A stretch of 64,000 nucleotides of DNA from Septoria linicola. Its lineage: Eukaryota; Ascomycota; Dothideomycetes; Mycosphaerellales; Mycosphaerellaceae. Every line of letters starts with the position of its first letter. Position 1 is the stretch's first letter. Under the pieces are notes generated by a model, which did no database searches, was not told the origin of the DNA, and saw nothing but the letters and a program-made list of their open reading frames with translations. Below are positions 43,021-55,245 of this stretch, piece after piece. The translations under genes and the position numbers were made by a program. The stretch lies in contig CP099419.1 in assembly GCA_024114885.1 (NCBI GenBank), positions 3,472,001 to 3,536,000 on the forward strand, in the 5' to 3' direction.

Positions 43021-44101
43021 CTAGTCATCCTTCTTGAATGTCTCCTGGCCATAACCGCCTTTACCTTCATGGCTTTGATAGGTCTTGCCTTCAGATCGTG
43101 GGCCATTTCGTGGACCTCGCTCAGCCAGATCCTCTCGCAACCAGCCCATGACAAGTTGACCCAATCTGCTATTTCCTTCCTCGCCGCCATCAGTCTTCGG
43201 TACAGTAAAAGTGTCAATGGCACCCCACTTCTTGACCTTTCCAAGACTCATGTGGACCAAGTGCGATGGCCATTGAGCCAAGTTGTCGAGAATGTGCGTG
43301 GCATACACAATCGTGCATGAGCGCGACTCAGTCTCTTGTTTCAGAAACTGCAGGAAGTTGTGTCGGGACAGAAGATCCAAGTCCACGGTGATCTCATCGA
43401 GGAGGAGAACACTCCAAGGACGGAGCAAACCCATGCACAACTGCACTCGGCGACGTTCGCCGTCAGAGACGGCGTGCAAGTGCCAAGATAGGTCTACATC
43501 GAGAATCTTGACCAACTGGTCACGGCGTTCTGGGTAGTGGTCTCCTCCGACACTCTTTAGCAGTTCTGGCACTGCGATATCGCTGCGGACGATAGGGTTA
43601 AGTACCCATTCCAGACCGAGGTAGGTCACACCTTCAAGTCCAGTAGCAAAAGGGTCGATATCTGCCACATATACAGTGTCGGCTGGAGCCATACGCTTGC
43701 CGCTCAGGAGACGGAGAAGTGTGGTCTTGCCCGCGCCATTTGCTCTGAGGATTTAGCATTCCGTGTATTAGCCTTGGATATGAGATAGTCCTTACCGCCT
43801 ATGAGGAGACAACGTGCTCCTGCTGGAAGGTCAAGAGACACATTCTGTAGACCAGAACTTCCGTCAGGGAAGGCATACGAAAGGTTGTTGACCTGTGAAC
43901 TGTTAGACTCGTTCACGTATTTTCTTGCTCTCAGGCTCGAATGTGCTGCACACTCTGGATTGCGAAGCGCTTCTGACTCCATCCAAGCATCTAGCAATCT
44001 CCATCTCGAGATTGCTGTGCTCAATGGGTCAAGTACACGACGGAGTTAAAGCTGCGATGGACATTACTCACCGTGATCGTTGGAGGCTTCTGAGCAGGCA
44101 T
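43021..44101 (-). CDS. CAF16: CAF16-like ABC ATPase (CCR4-associated)
   Basis: Three exons (44101-44072, 43892-43796, 43742-43021) give 282 residues, the family size. The first exon is 10 codons. The Walker A GANGAGKTTLLRLL is formed across the second intron, whose acceptor is TCAGAG. The signature-like region is LHAVSDGERRRVQLCMGLL, and Walker B is WSVLLLDEITVDLD, with the H-loop ATHILDN. Caf16 is a soluble ABC protein that binds the Ccr4-Not complex in yeast; it has no membrane domain, as here. The signature motif is VSDGERRR, close to the canonical LSGGQ. A 251-base region separates it from MOD5, in divergent orientation. Confidence 0.9.
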
Positions 44102-44352
44102 CTTCAAGGACTTGGGCAGCGGTTTAATCGTTTATTGGAACTTTTGTCTGACAGCAGGAATGTCGTGAATTTTGTAAAATGTTGTGCCCAGCCATAGGCG
44201 AGAATAATGATAGTGTCATCGGCAGTTAAGTATGGCGCTATTTTAGTGCTTCCAAATTCCAGGTACGCCTTACAACTTCACAATCTGTATTCCCACCTTG
44301 TGTAGAAGCATATCGAATGCTTGGTCGCAGCATAGTGAGGTCGTTGTCCACC

Positions 44353-45753
44353 ATGACACGCTCGCCGCCGAGGATTCCGTTGATCGCGGTGATCGGCGCG
44401 ACTGGCACGGGTAAATCGCAGGTAGGAGAGATGTGTCTTTCTTCCCACTGACCCAAAGGCACTAATCACAGCAAGCAGCTGGCAGTCGAGATCGCGAAAC
44501 GATATAATGGCGAGATCGTCAACGGCGATGCGATGCAGCTCTACGAGGGTCTGCCGGTCATTACCAACAAAATCACGCCCGAAGAACAGCAAGGCATACC
44601 GCACCATTTGCTGGGCTGCATAGGACTACACGAGCAGACATGGGTAGTAGGTACATTTGTACAGCATGCGCTCAAAACGATTGAGGAGATCCGATCGAGG
44701 GGACGATTGCCAATCTTGGTGGGCGGCACACACTACTACACTCAGAGTCTGCTATTCCACGACCGTCTGGCCGAACGAGATGAAGAAAGAGAGCAGCGCG
44801 AGTTCGTGGCAGACACGTCCGACAAATGGCCTATCTTGAAAGAATCTACAGATGTGATATTAGATGAATTGAAAAGAGTAGATCCTATCATGGCAGATCG
44901 ATGGCATCCGAATGACCGGCGCAAAATTCAGCGTAGTCTTGAGATTTACTTGCAAACAGGAAAGAAGGCGTCGGACATCTACGCCGAGCAGCGTACGCGC
45001 AAGGACAATTCAAGCGACGAGGCGACAGATCAGCCCAAGATGCGCTTTCCTGCGCTGCTGTTCTGGGTGCATGGTGAGACGAGTGTGCTGCGCGAGCGTC
45101 TGGACAGACGTGTCGACAAGATGTTGGCGAGCGGCTTGCTGGACGAGGTGGGGAGCTTGGATGCGTTCGCAACCCATCAAGCAGAGACCGGCACTCCAGT
45201 AGATGATGGCAAAGGGATATGGGTGAGCATAGGTTACAAGGAGTTTCGCGACTATGTTCGAGAGCTACACGCGGGAGTCGTTGACGAGAGCACTCTTGCG
45301 AAACTGAGGACCGCAGCTCTTGAGGCTACGCAAGCATCAACGCGGCAATACGCGAAACGCCAGGTTCGCTGGATTCGCATCAAACTGGTTAATGGCCTTG
45401 AGCAAAATGGCGTGTCAGATAAGCTGTATCTGCTTGATGGCTCTGATGTCCACAAATTCGCCGAGACTGTGGTAGCTCCAGCTCTACAGCTTACGGGACA
45501 GTTCTTGGGCGCAGAAGACATGCCTGCACCCTCCTCTTTGTCTGCTGTTGCCGCAGAACAGCTACTACCCAAACGAGAAGATCTTGCTGGTGCGCCTCAA
45601 GAGTGGGTCAAGCAGTATTGTGCCGTTTGTGATGTGACATCCGTGACACCGACGCAGCGACAGCAACATATGGCGAGCAAGAGTCACAAGAAACGTGTCA
45701 GCAAAGCTAGACAAGCTCAGGAGCGAGATGCTGAGCCGGAGCGTAATGGATGA
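44353..45753 (+). CDS. MOD5: tRNA isopentenyltransferase (Mod5/MiaA family)
   Basis: Two exons (44353-44421 and 44476-45753) join to 448 residues. The P-loop GATGTGKSQ sits at the end of exon 1, and the substrate loop NGDAMQLYEGLPVITNKI follows. RLPILVGGTHYYTQ and the RKIQRSLEIYLQTGKKASD motif are family hallmarks. Near the C-terminus a C2H2 finger (YCAVCDVTSVTPTQRQQHMASKSH) is present, as in yeast Mod5 and eukaryotic TRIT1. The enzyme adds dimethylallyl groups to A37 of tRNAs reading UNN codons. The acceptor at 44475 follows CAGCAAG rather than the nearer CAG, but only this one keeps the frame. Confidence 0.93.
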
Positions 45754-46479
45754 AGTTGACAAGCAAAAATGGAAGCCGACCAGATGAGATACCTCGTCGC
45801 ATGCACTTCAGCACCAGCACAGCCGTGAACGACAGGATGTCTCTATGGCATGCTTCGTCTCTACGCCACCCTACACAAATCCGAGTATAGAGCCCTATTC
45901 GTGGCAGCCGGAGATATGGCTTACTTGCTCCTCATCGCAAGCCGGTGATACGTCTCTCACTATGAGTCTACAAGGATGACGGAACCCAACTTGCTCAATA
46001 GCCAAGCGAAGGCTATGTGAAAGAAAAAGGCAGTGTCAGATCAGGTCAAAGCCTAGGGTGCCGTCTCGCGGAATGAGTGAACAGGCGGAACGATATGTGG
46101 CTGCGCTTTCGACAGCTATGATACTGCTTCGCATCTTGGAGAAGCCTTCAGAGATCGTGGCCGGCACATGCACATGAAGGGATATCTCTTTGGCTCATAT
46201 CTGGCTTGGCTTTCGGTCAATAAGTACTGAGCTGGCGCTGATCCTGCAGATCGAGGCTTTAGGACCGTGGCGAGTATAGATAGATCTGAGAACATAGACA
46301 TGCAAATAAGCATCCTGGGCGAATAGATGGTACTTTGTACAAATCGTGCCTTGGAGATCATTCAATGCTCATCAGCCGAGATTTGTCCGAGAAATGCGAC
46401 GCGACTTGAACGCGTTGTATCGCGTCTTCCACCCACCAACTTGACGCAGTCTACACAATAACACATAACATCAGCCAAA
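45754..46479. other. Intergenic region, MOD5 to POL12
   Basis: About 730 bases with no gene. Sequence just before POL12 contains a GACGCGAC element (46390s), a degenerate MCB-like site. The 46116-46361 minus ORF has no family features. Confidence 0.4.
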
Positions 46480-48538
46480 ATGGCGGACGTCGAAGCGCAG
46501 GTCAACAAGTTCTTCGCTGCACCAGATCAATCGCTTCCACAAGATGTGATGAGCGAATTGGTGCACATTCTCCAACTCATGTCACTGTCACCGGAAGATC
46601 TGTACTACAAATGGGACAGCTATGTCATTACCATGGGCGCCGACACGACCAAACTCGACTACAAGACGGTGCGCGACTTCAAGAAAACGCTGCAGGATGC
46701 GCTGGAACGAGACTCACGAAAGCGGCCCGAAGTGCACGCGGCACCAAAGCGAGTTGGAGCAACACCAAGAGCGGCAGCAGCAGGAGGACAGGACATGTTT
46801 GGTATCCTGGACGGCATGGTCTCAAATACGCCAGCATCACGCATGTCAGCCGCGAAGAGGAAGAGCAATTTCGACACTCCCACATCCAAGGCAGTCAAGA
46901 ACAATATGCACAGTTCTCCTGCAGACAACAAGACTCCTGCCCTCAAGAGCCTGCCCATCGTTTCGTTTGATGACCGGAAGAATGCCGGTGAGGTTGTCGA
47001 GGCCATCAACATACATCTGCCAGCCGCTGAGGTTCCAGAGGTGCCTTCGACAGAAGCTCGTATAAAGCTGAAAGCTGCAGTGGACTTGCCCAAATACTCC
47101 TACAAGCCAATGGCTATGAAGCTGTCAGAGGCCTCAGAGATCCTAGACGACCGGATCGACATGTTTGTGGAGCAGGTTCAGAAAGAGCACAACCTGGAAG
47201 ACAACGACTTTGGCAACCCTGCAGCACAGTCGACTTCCGAGATTGTGGCTGTAGGCAGAATAGCTTGCGATCAGCCAACCGGCAAACTGAATGCCTCAAG
47301 CATAGTCCTGGAAACGAGCCGTCGTATGGGAGCTGGCATGCGAGTACCCTTGAAGCTGGACGGGGTGACATTTGCCTTCTTCCCAGGCAAGATTGTGGCT
47401 CTTCGCGGCACAAATGTCAGCGGACACCACTTCCTCGTGCGAGAAGTCCTTGCCATGCCTCTCCTTCCACCAGCTGCATCTCGAATCGACGACATCGATG
47501 TGCACAATGACCGAATTACGTCTGCGGATGGCGAGACGAGACCTTTGCACATGATTCTCGCCAGCGGACCTTACACAACTGACACAGATCTGTCTTTTGC
47601 GCCATTATACGCCTTGCTCGAACGCGCGGCGAACGAGCGTGCAGACGCTTTGATCCTCACGGGTCCGTTCCTAGATCTCGAGCACCCAGTCGTAGCATCG
47701 GGCGACTTCGAGCCTCATCTCCCGGCCGATGCAAAGATTGAACCAGATCAGGCGACTTTAACCGACGTCTTCCGCGTCCTGATCGGTACACACGTACAGA
47801 GACTAGCGCAAGCTGTACCCACGATATCGATCATCATGGTGCCTTCTATGCGCGATGCTGTCAGCAAGCACGTCTCGTGGCCGCAGGATCGGGTCCCAAA
47901 GCCACAACTTGGCCTGCCTAAACAAGTTCAATTCGTTGCGAATCCAATGGCTCTGTTCTTAAACGAGATGATCTTTGGCATGTCTTCGCAAGATGTGCTC
48001 TCGGAGCTCCACCGAGGTGGCGTAGCGCAATCTGCAGGAGGAGACAAGCCCCTGAACAGCGATCTACTCGCGAGGCTGAGCGAGCACATCATCGAACAGA
48101 GCCACTACTTTCCTGTATTCCCACCTCAATCGAGGGAAGAACTGCCCAAACCTGCTGCAATACCAGATGAAGTGCCTGAGCCAGGCGGTGAGGAACGGCT
48201 TGCACTGGGAGCGAACATTGATTTGTCATACTACAAACTTGGAGAATTTTGGCAGGCCAGGCCAGATGTACTGATTTTACCGAGCACGCTGATGCCGTTT
48301 GCGAGGGTAGGTCTGCTCAGCATACACTTTTCCCCAGCCATCGTACTAACTTATATCGCAGTTCGTTCAAGGCGTACTCTGCATCAACCCCGGCACACTG
48401 AGCAGGAAACGTGGTGCTGGAACTTTTGCATCAGTGGATATCTCGCCACGCACGCTAAGTGATGAGGAGCGGGAAGCCGGAGATTATGTTGGACATAAAT
48501 TGCATGAGCGAGCACGGATTGAGATTAAGAGGATATGA
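46480..48538 (+). CDS. POL12: DNA polymerase alpha subunit B (Pol12)
   Basis: Two exons (46480-48306 and 48362-48538) give 667 residues. The first 80 residues form the helical N-terminal domain, with LSPEDLYYKWDSYV. A disordered Ser/Pro/Lys linker follows. From about residue 250 the OB fold and inactive phosphoesterase domain appear, including HMILASGPYTT, DALILTGPFLDLEHPVV, and SIIMVPSMRDAVSKHVSWPQ. The last exon carries GVLCINPGTLSRKRGAGTFASVD, the strongest family signature. Pol12 tethers primase-polymerase alpha and regulates priming and telomere capping. The intron is 55 bases with GTAGGT donor and ACTAAC branch-like site. Confidence 0.94.
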
Positions 48539-49651
48539 TTGATGTATACGTTGTATGGAGACGGGTCTTCTTCTTGCATTTTCACTCGATAAGGCTCTCT
48601 AAACTCGTTGGATACTGCTTGTGATCCTGGCCGCGTGGTAGATGAACCAGATGCAGAGAGAGCTACGATAATGCTGTTCGTGAATGTTCTTTACAACGAC
48701 AAGTTACAACGACAAGTTCTTCCACTCTCCGCATGATCGTACAGCCGATTTGCAGGTCGTCTTTGCAACTGTTCGCATAGTATGCGCAGGAAAGCAGGGA
48801 ATTCTTCGGCAAATGCTTCCGCCAGTTCTGTGCTCAACAATCGGGTGGATCGCATATCTATCGAGTGGTGCCTACATCAAGTGAGAAGTGTTCGACCACG
48901 TCTCTCACCAGCACAATCCGGCTTCCTTGCTCACCGTATGCGCTCGTGTTGGCTTGGTCCGCGCGAACCTGCAGAGATAGCTTCAACGCCATAGGTTTGT
49001 GTAACATGCTATCTCCTGACATTATTGAGTACGTAGAGTGATCATGATAGCATTGCTTTCCTGTTCAGCTATGACAGCAATATCATAGTGATCGCTCTAG
49101 CGAACGACGCGCTCATATTGCTGACCACAGTGCTGGACAGCGGCTCAGTCGGTGTCGTCAAGCGGAGATCGCGCGCAGAAAGACGATTTGACAAGGCGAA
49201 CAAGCTGGAAGATGCGAGGCTGTGTTGCTCGAGGTACTGGTGTTAATGGTTCTCTGTGCTTGTGCTCAATACCATTCTGACTCCTAATCTGTTCGCGTTG
49301 CCAGTCAGCTCCGCGTGCAGTGGCGTGGTGCTCAGGGGCTAAGCAGAGACGATTTGGAAGGACTGATGCATGTGCTGTCTCTTCGCTTAATGCTGAGATT
49401 TTATCGCTCAGGAGAAAGAAGCAATGTCGTTGGACATGGGTTGGATATGTGGTGCCGCGGACGTCGCAGTGGCCGAGAGATACTGCTCGGAAAAAGGCAT
49501 GATGACTTCCATCTCCTCGCATCTTGTCACAAATTGTCACAATTTTCACTCAAGGGCAAGGAGAATCACAGTTGCACACGGTCTGGAGATGTGGGAGCAT
49601 AGTGTCGTCAGAAGCGCAGAGACGCGCGCGCAGTTCTCGTTGTGGTGCTAT
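48539..49651. other. Intergenic region, POL12 to the small unknown gene
   Basis: About 1.1 kb with no recognised gene. A two-copy 13-base repeat (unit TTACAACGACAAG) is at 48691-48716. Plus-strand ORFs near 49315-49711 overlap and read without family features. Confidence 0.4.
48691..48716. repeat. Two-copy 13-base tandem repeat
   Basis: TTACAACGACAAG occurs twice back to back in noncoding DNA. Confidence 0.7.
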
Positions 49652-50203
49652 CTACCAAACCCCAATGATCTCTCCGTCCACCACCACGTATCCCCCCGAC
49701 TCGGCCACTAAGTGGTCCGAGTTGTAGGCCTCGAGAGCCCGGCGGAGTCGGCCCCACTTGGCCTCATCCGCCTCCTCTCCGCCTGGGGCAGTGGTGGTGA
49801 CGGTGGTGGTGGTGGTGGCGGCGGCGCTCTTCTGGTGGCTGGAGCGGCTGGTCTGCTTGGGAGCGGCGCAGACGGGGGCGCGGAGCACGCGGCGCGCGGT
49901 GAGAGAGTCGTACTATATGCGTGTGAGTTATGGAATCATTGTGGAAAGTGCAAGATTGGCTCGCAACTCACCTTCGGGCGCTCGGCCAGGACGAAATCTT
50001 TGCCCTCTGGCGGGCTGGTGACGTGGTCGGCGGCGGAACCGCGGTGGGGGAGCGCGAAGGAGAGAGAGTTCTGCTCAATTGAAGTCAGCTGATTGTTTTG
50101 AGCGAGGCAAATGGGCTCGAATTACCTCGACATCGCCGCCTGGTGCGGTGATGTTGTCTCCGCCAGCGGGAGAGAACCGAGAGATGGTCTCGTGGTTGGT
50201 CAT
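49652..50203 (-). CDS. Small unknown protein, three exons
   Basis: Exons 50203-50126, 50088-49972 and 49912-49652 join to 151 residues with canonical GT-AG introns and exact phase. The protein is Ala/Thr-rich with a poly-Thr tract (TTTTTVTTT) and ends in a short segment YVVVDGEIIGVW. Segment GKDFVLAERPKYDSLT is well-behaved coding sequence. I do not recognise the family. The poly-Thr tract is a GGT/GTG repeat in the DNA at about 49795-49835. Confidence 0.6.
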
Positions 50204-51665
50204 TGCGTGTGCTGGCTTGGTGGTTGCTGTTTGATGGAGAAAGCGGTGCTGAGAGCGGGTTGTGTGGGCGACCAGTGATTTTAATTTTTGGTGTGCGTTG
50301 GTCGTGTTCAAAGTTGTGCTTAGCAGGAGGAGAAGAAGGAGGGCAGAGAGGGCGCGAGTGCGTGAGTCGTCGTCAAAACGCACGTTCCACCGCGCGCAGA
50401 CAGCATAAATATTTTCTCTGCCCCTCCTCCTGCTTCTTCTTTCCTTCGACATCAACATTTTTCCCCTCTTTCCACCACCTCGAAGCGCGTTGCGCTCAGT
50501 GCCGACGCCCTCTGAGGACACTGTCAGCCGAAGTCGAAGGCATCGCTGCCGGCGTGGAGTTCTGGAATGGAAACATAACCAGTCTTGCGTCGTCGGTGTC
50601 GTTGACATAGGTCAGTCAGTGTTGCTCTGAGACCACCTTGACACCTACGCAAATCGACGAGTCGAGGATGCACCGCCTGGTGGGCCCCAAGATGCGTCTT
50701 GCACTCAGGACGACATTCAAAGCTTTCATTCAGATTCTTACACCACGAGCGACCGGCGGGTTCACACTTCTTGACTTTCGCTACAGACAGAGTCGGGAGA
50801 AACCGCGGGACACTGTGTGGCATCAGCAGTCGAGTGGTCAGAACGCTTGCAGCAGTTGTCTTGGGCTGGCCTCCTTTGATGAATCTGAGTAGAATCGGTT
50901 CGGTGCTGTGGTTTCTCGTTGGCACGGAGTTTCTGATCGGCGATACTGCGTATGTTGTCTTGGTGGCACCTCAGAGCATCACTCAGGCGGCTCCCTTTGG
51001 ACATCGGTAACAGCCCTCTCAACTTCCCTCATCTCCCAGCTGCGAAGGCGGTTTGGATGTACTGACTGTGACACAGCCATCACTCACTTGGCAATTCTGC
51101 CGGGTGGTGGAGGCTGTGTCGAACTCCTTTTTGAGATCAGCATCCTAAGTACACTTGCGTGGCGCGCATCAATGCTCGCCAACGTGTACTGCCAGACTTC
51201 CTCTCATGCTGCTGCTTGTTGAGCTGCTGCTTGTTGAGCTGCTGTGCAGTGGTAGACGCGCACTTGTACGTGCACTCGTACGTCTCATCAGCGAATTGAT
51301 CTTGCCCATGGCTGAGCGCGACATCTTCAAAGGTGGACTCGCTGGTGTGCGCAATGCTTGTGAGCGGACGCGAGACGATAACGCGTTGGAGCTATGTTTG
51401 CAGGTGACGTGAAGGTTTGTGCAGGTGAAGCTGCAGATGAAGTGCAGTCGTCGGCCGGATTAAGGTTTAGCGCGAGCAGGGGTCAAAGCGCGGCCGCTCT
51501 CGTTTCCAAGCTTGCTTCACTTCAAGCCTCATCTTCACATTTGTAGCAGCAAGAGTGTGGCAGAACAGCATCTGGGCAGGCAGATTCTCATTGCAGTCAA
51601 GCCGTCTAGAAAGGTGAATGCGAGCGTCTCATCATAAATTCATCCATTGTCATAAAGGCGAACAT
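50204..51665. other. Intergenic region with a short tandem repeat
   Basis: About 1.5 kb. A weak minus ORF (50524-50925) has clustered Cys and His but no confirmed zinc-finger pattern. A 15-base unit repeats at 51208-51244. I cannot support a gene here. Confidence 0.4.
51208..51244. repeat. 15-base tandem repeat, about 2.5 copies
   Basis: The unit GCTGCTGCTTGTTGA occurs twice in full, then a 7-base partial copy follows. Confidence 0.7.
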
Positions 51666-54222
51666 TTACATTGAATCCCTATTCTCCTCGACTTTGACAC
51701 CAAATGTCTTCAAGGTCTGCAGTGTCCTTTGGCTTCGCTCTCGACTGAAGACATGGCTCATCTGCTGCCGAAATTCCGCTTTCGTGTCTCGATCTAGATT
51801 GGCAAGCTGATCAGGATCGGCGACGACAAAGACTGTCCGCGGGTCGTCTGTGGTATACTGGCCATATCGCACTTCTCGCTTGCCAACTTCTTGCAACAGC
51901 TCGCGAATGCTGCCTTGGAATGCTTCAGATGTGAGTGGGGACCTGCTGAGTGTAAGTACCAAAGAGAACCTTCGCGGAATTTAAGTGTCTTACTGGAAAG
52001 CGTGAGCAATTTCGAAAGGTCCAAGGCTCACATCGCGGCCCAGCTGCCAGTAGCCCCAGTAGACGGGAATGACACATAGGACGCAAAAAAGAGTTGAGAG
52101 GCAGGCGCCGAGCATATAATACTTGTTAGTCTTGTAGTGTACGCTCTTCGTGTAGATTGTCGCATTATGCTGTATGCTGTTGTACTGCTTTTCCCTGTCG
52201 GCGTTTTCAAGGCCTGTGGTCTTATTGTATTCATCGTATCCAGCGGCATCGGCAGCGACGAGGAACATCAGGCTACTGATGCTCGCAAAAATACTGTCCG
52301 GAGCATTTGAATATTCACCTCGATTGCTGCTGTTCACAGGATTGCGGAAATTGTAGTTACAGCGGTCCCATGCCGGATTGCCCATGGACCAAGAGAAGAC
52401 TGTACCGTTCTGTTGGAGGACATATCCAGACTGCTGCTTGTTGAGATGGGCTTCGCCGCCGAACACTGCGTTCAAGGCCACCTCGAGCCCGGCAAGCCTC
52501 GACTCGACTCGATCGGTACTGGGAAACGCGGCTCGGTGGTCTTCCAGTATCGGTGTCCGGTTGAGAATAGTGAACTCTCCCTGCTGATTTTTGCTTCGCT
52601 CAAATCGTCGGTACATATCTTGGTAGGCTGAATATGGGGTCCAGTCCACCCACCAGGCCTCGACTGCCCCAACTCGAACAGTCTGAGGGGTTTGATCAGA
52701 AGTCTTCAAGATGTTCGCCTCGTCGTCGGGTTTGCCATCGCCATTCAGGTCCAGAGCGCCCGCGTTTGTCACCATGATCGGGTAAGTAATCGTTGCGGGC
52801 CAAAGCTTGCAACTCTGACTGACACGTCGTCCAGCGCAGCTCTGTTCCGGAGGAGCATCGCTCTCCCCTTTGCCATCCGTCTGAGTGTACACCAACTTCA
52901 TGTTGATATACAACGACGATGCGTTTACATTGCCCTCATCATAAATTGCCTGAGAATTGATTTTGAACATGGTATTATCGTACTCTTGATTGAGAGCATC
53001 CATGAGCACCCTGAGAGCAGTACTATTTTGTGCCTGGGAATCAAGTCAGAGCCATATTCTGCACGTACAACCCCACTCGCGGCTTACACTTGTGCTGTTG
53101 ATAAGATCTGTGCTCCAGTTGACTGTGTTCTCCTGTAGATCACCGCATTCAAAATCGAAGCACCAGTAACATTTGCAAAGCAGATTCCCTCGCATCCTTG
53201 CAAGACTCCTTGACTGATTTCCGGCGTAACAATGTTTGTCTGCCAGCCCTTGACGTTCTCCCGAAGCGCAGCTGTCATGAAACCAGGACCATTATTGCCA
53301 GGACTCACCCAGCCAGTGGTCGGAATCACCTGATGCATCTTCAAAGTCATAATGTTGGTTACGTTGTGTCGTGGGTCGTCGTCTGTAAACACAGTTCTTG
53401 ATGCCGACTGCATCAGCACACCATCGATTATAGTCAACTTCATCGTCAGCGCTGCCAATGCAATAAACTGGAAATATGTCAGCATACAAGCCACGCTATT
53501 GCCATTCAACATAGGTCGCAGATGTTGGCTTACATTGAACTTTCGACCGGCGAGCAGCACTTCTTTGACACTGGTGCGAATGACCAGGATTTGTGTAGTT
53601 GCTTGATAGTGGCACCTTTGAGCGTCTGTCGCCACCAGGCGATGGCAACGCCGTTGGCAATTGCGACTGAGAAACAAAGACTAGAGAAACTGTTCAGACC
53701 AGAAAGGATGACACTAGGCGCGATCCACTTGGGCCACTTATTGCCAGCTTTTGTTGTTCGGGACTTGTCGTCCGAAACGAGGAGCACCAGTATTGCGATA
53801 CCCATGCAGATGAAGACCCCGCATAGTGCTAGCAACCCACGGAAAGCGTCGAACGAAGTGTTGAACACGCTATGAGTATGAACTCTGATGCTTGATTCAT
53901 GGATCTATCTAAGTCTGTCACTGATATATCCCTTCGTCGCTCTGTTTGCTGTCTCAAACAGCTCTCTTTCATGCATATGCGAGTCTTAGAACAACACGAA
54001 ACCTGGGTTCCAGTTCAGGTGATGATGCTTGTGTGGATCGCGAGCATAGTCAGATTCATTCTTCACGACGTCGTCTTCTGGTACAGAGCGAACTGTTTCG
54101 ACAATGACTTTCTTCTTGATGCCGTCTGGGTCGTGATCATGCTTCTCAATATAGCGTTTGAGGCCCATGCTGACAGAATTCTCGTACGTCGGAACCTGGT
54201 ATGCTGGTGCCGACATTCTCAA
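51666..54222 (-). CDS. Multi-pass membrane protein, fungal DUF3176-like, frame broken once
   Basis: Five exons fit well: 54222-54003, 53882-53534, 53467-53090, 53033-51994 and 51942-51666, giving about 705 residues. Hydrophobic helices occur in exon 2 (LLALCGVFICMGIAILVLLV and SGLNSFSSLCFSVAIANGVAIAWW), exon 3 (FIALAALTMKLTII) and exon 4 (LGACLSTLFCVLCVIPVYWG). Between the second helix pair and a long, presumably extracellular domain with CEGICFANVTG, the frame shifts near 53580: HKSWSF is in one frame and GTSVKEVLLAGRKFN in the next. One missing G would repair the family pattern. The role of this large fungal family is unknown. Confidence 0.72.
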
Positions 54223-55245
54223 GGCTCACGAAGAACTGCTGGCTCTGGATGTGAATTGGCGAAAGCACGACTTTAATACTGATATGCCTCCGGCGACATC
54301 GCTCGTGGCTGCACATGGCGTCCGGGCGAGAAGCTGCAAGTGTCAGACCACCGCTTGGCATAGTCGATAAGAAGCGCTAGGCCGTGCACTTGATGTCGTC
54401 CAAATGCCAAGCATTGCTGCAAGTGGTATATGGACTGCGTCGCGCGATTCAGCTGCGACTAAAGCCGCTTGCAGGCTGTGGCGTTGCCCTGCAGCCTCAC
54501 CCTGCGAGTGCGTCTCGACAGCGGTTATCCAGCAATAATACCGCGCTAAGAAGGATAGATCGTGTGGACTCGGTCGCTCAGAGGCGACAGAACAACCTAT
54601 ACCATGCAAGAGATGAGTGGAATGGACATGGAAGTGTTTCTCGATGTGCATCTTTGCCGTGACCACGTCTTGTGTATATACAGCTGCATCTCTTGTTGAC
54701 GATAGCGCATCAGCACACAGCCACTCAAGCCAATAAGGACATTGGACTAGCAGGCCACGCTTGTCGACATTGTCCGCACGAGTTTGAGTGCTGCAGGTGG
54801 TATTCAGCTGGCTGCTTCAGACCCACATCTAGAACAGCCATGCCAAGAGGAGGCACTTATGTCAAACTCAATTGGCGAATCTGGCCCACTTTCCACGTGG
54901 TCGTCGATCTGCAGGCGGAGAGTGTCAGACCGTTGCGCTTGTCGCATGATAGCGAGAACGCGATACAACTGTTCTACTGCCCGAAGAGGCCGACATTGCG
55001 ACATTGCAACGATATCTTCTCACTTTCCATCGTCTCGGTCAACAAAGGCAAAGTTCGGCCTGGAGCTACACGAGTTTCGCAGTTCTTGAGGAACTGTGGG
55101 CTCTTGGACAGTACAGCCAACATCGAGTGCCCGGCTCCGCGTCCGAAAACTGTCTGCGACATGGCGAGCATCCCATGTCCAGCGAGGTCTAGGCTGTTGT
55201 TATGCAGCATGCGCTTCGGATAACTCGAATCACTGCCGATCATGT
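54223..55245. other. Intergenic region, membrane-protein gene to PEX11-like gene
   Basis: About 1 kb. The minus-strand ORF 54974-55420 overlaps the PEX11-like gene's 3' end and is a shadow. Nothing else is supported. Confidence 0.4.

Noticed and set aside
50524..50925. Minus ORF with clustered Cys and His, possible zinc finger
   Set aside because: Spacing (CRPECKTHLGAHQAVH) does not match C2H2 or other finger types, and no neighbouring exon supports it.
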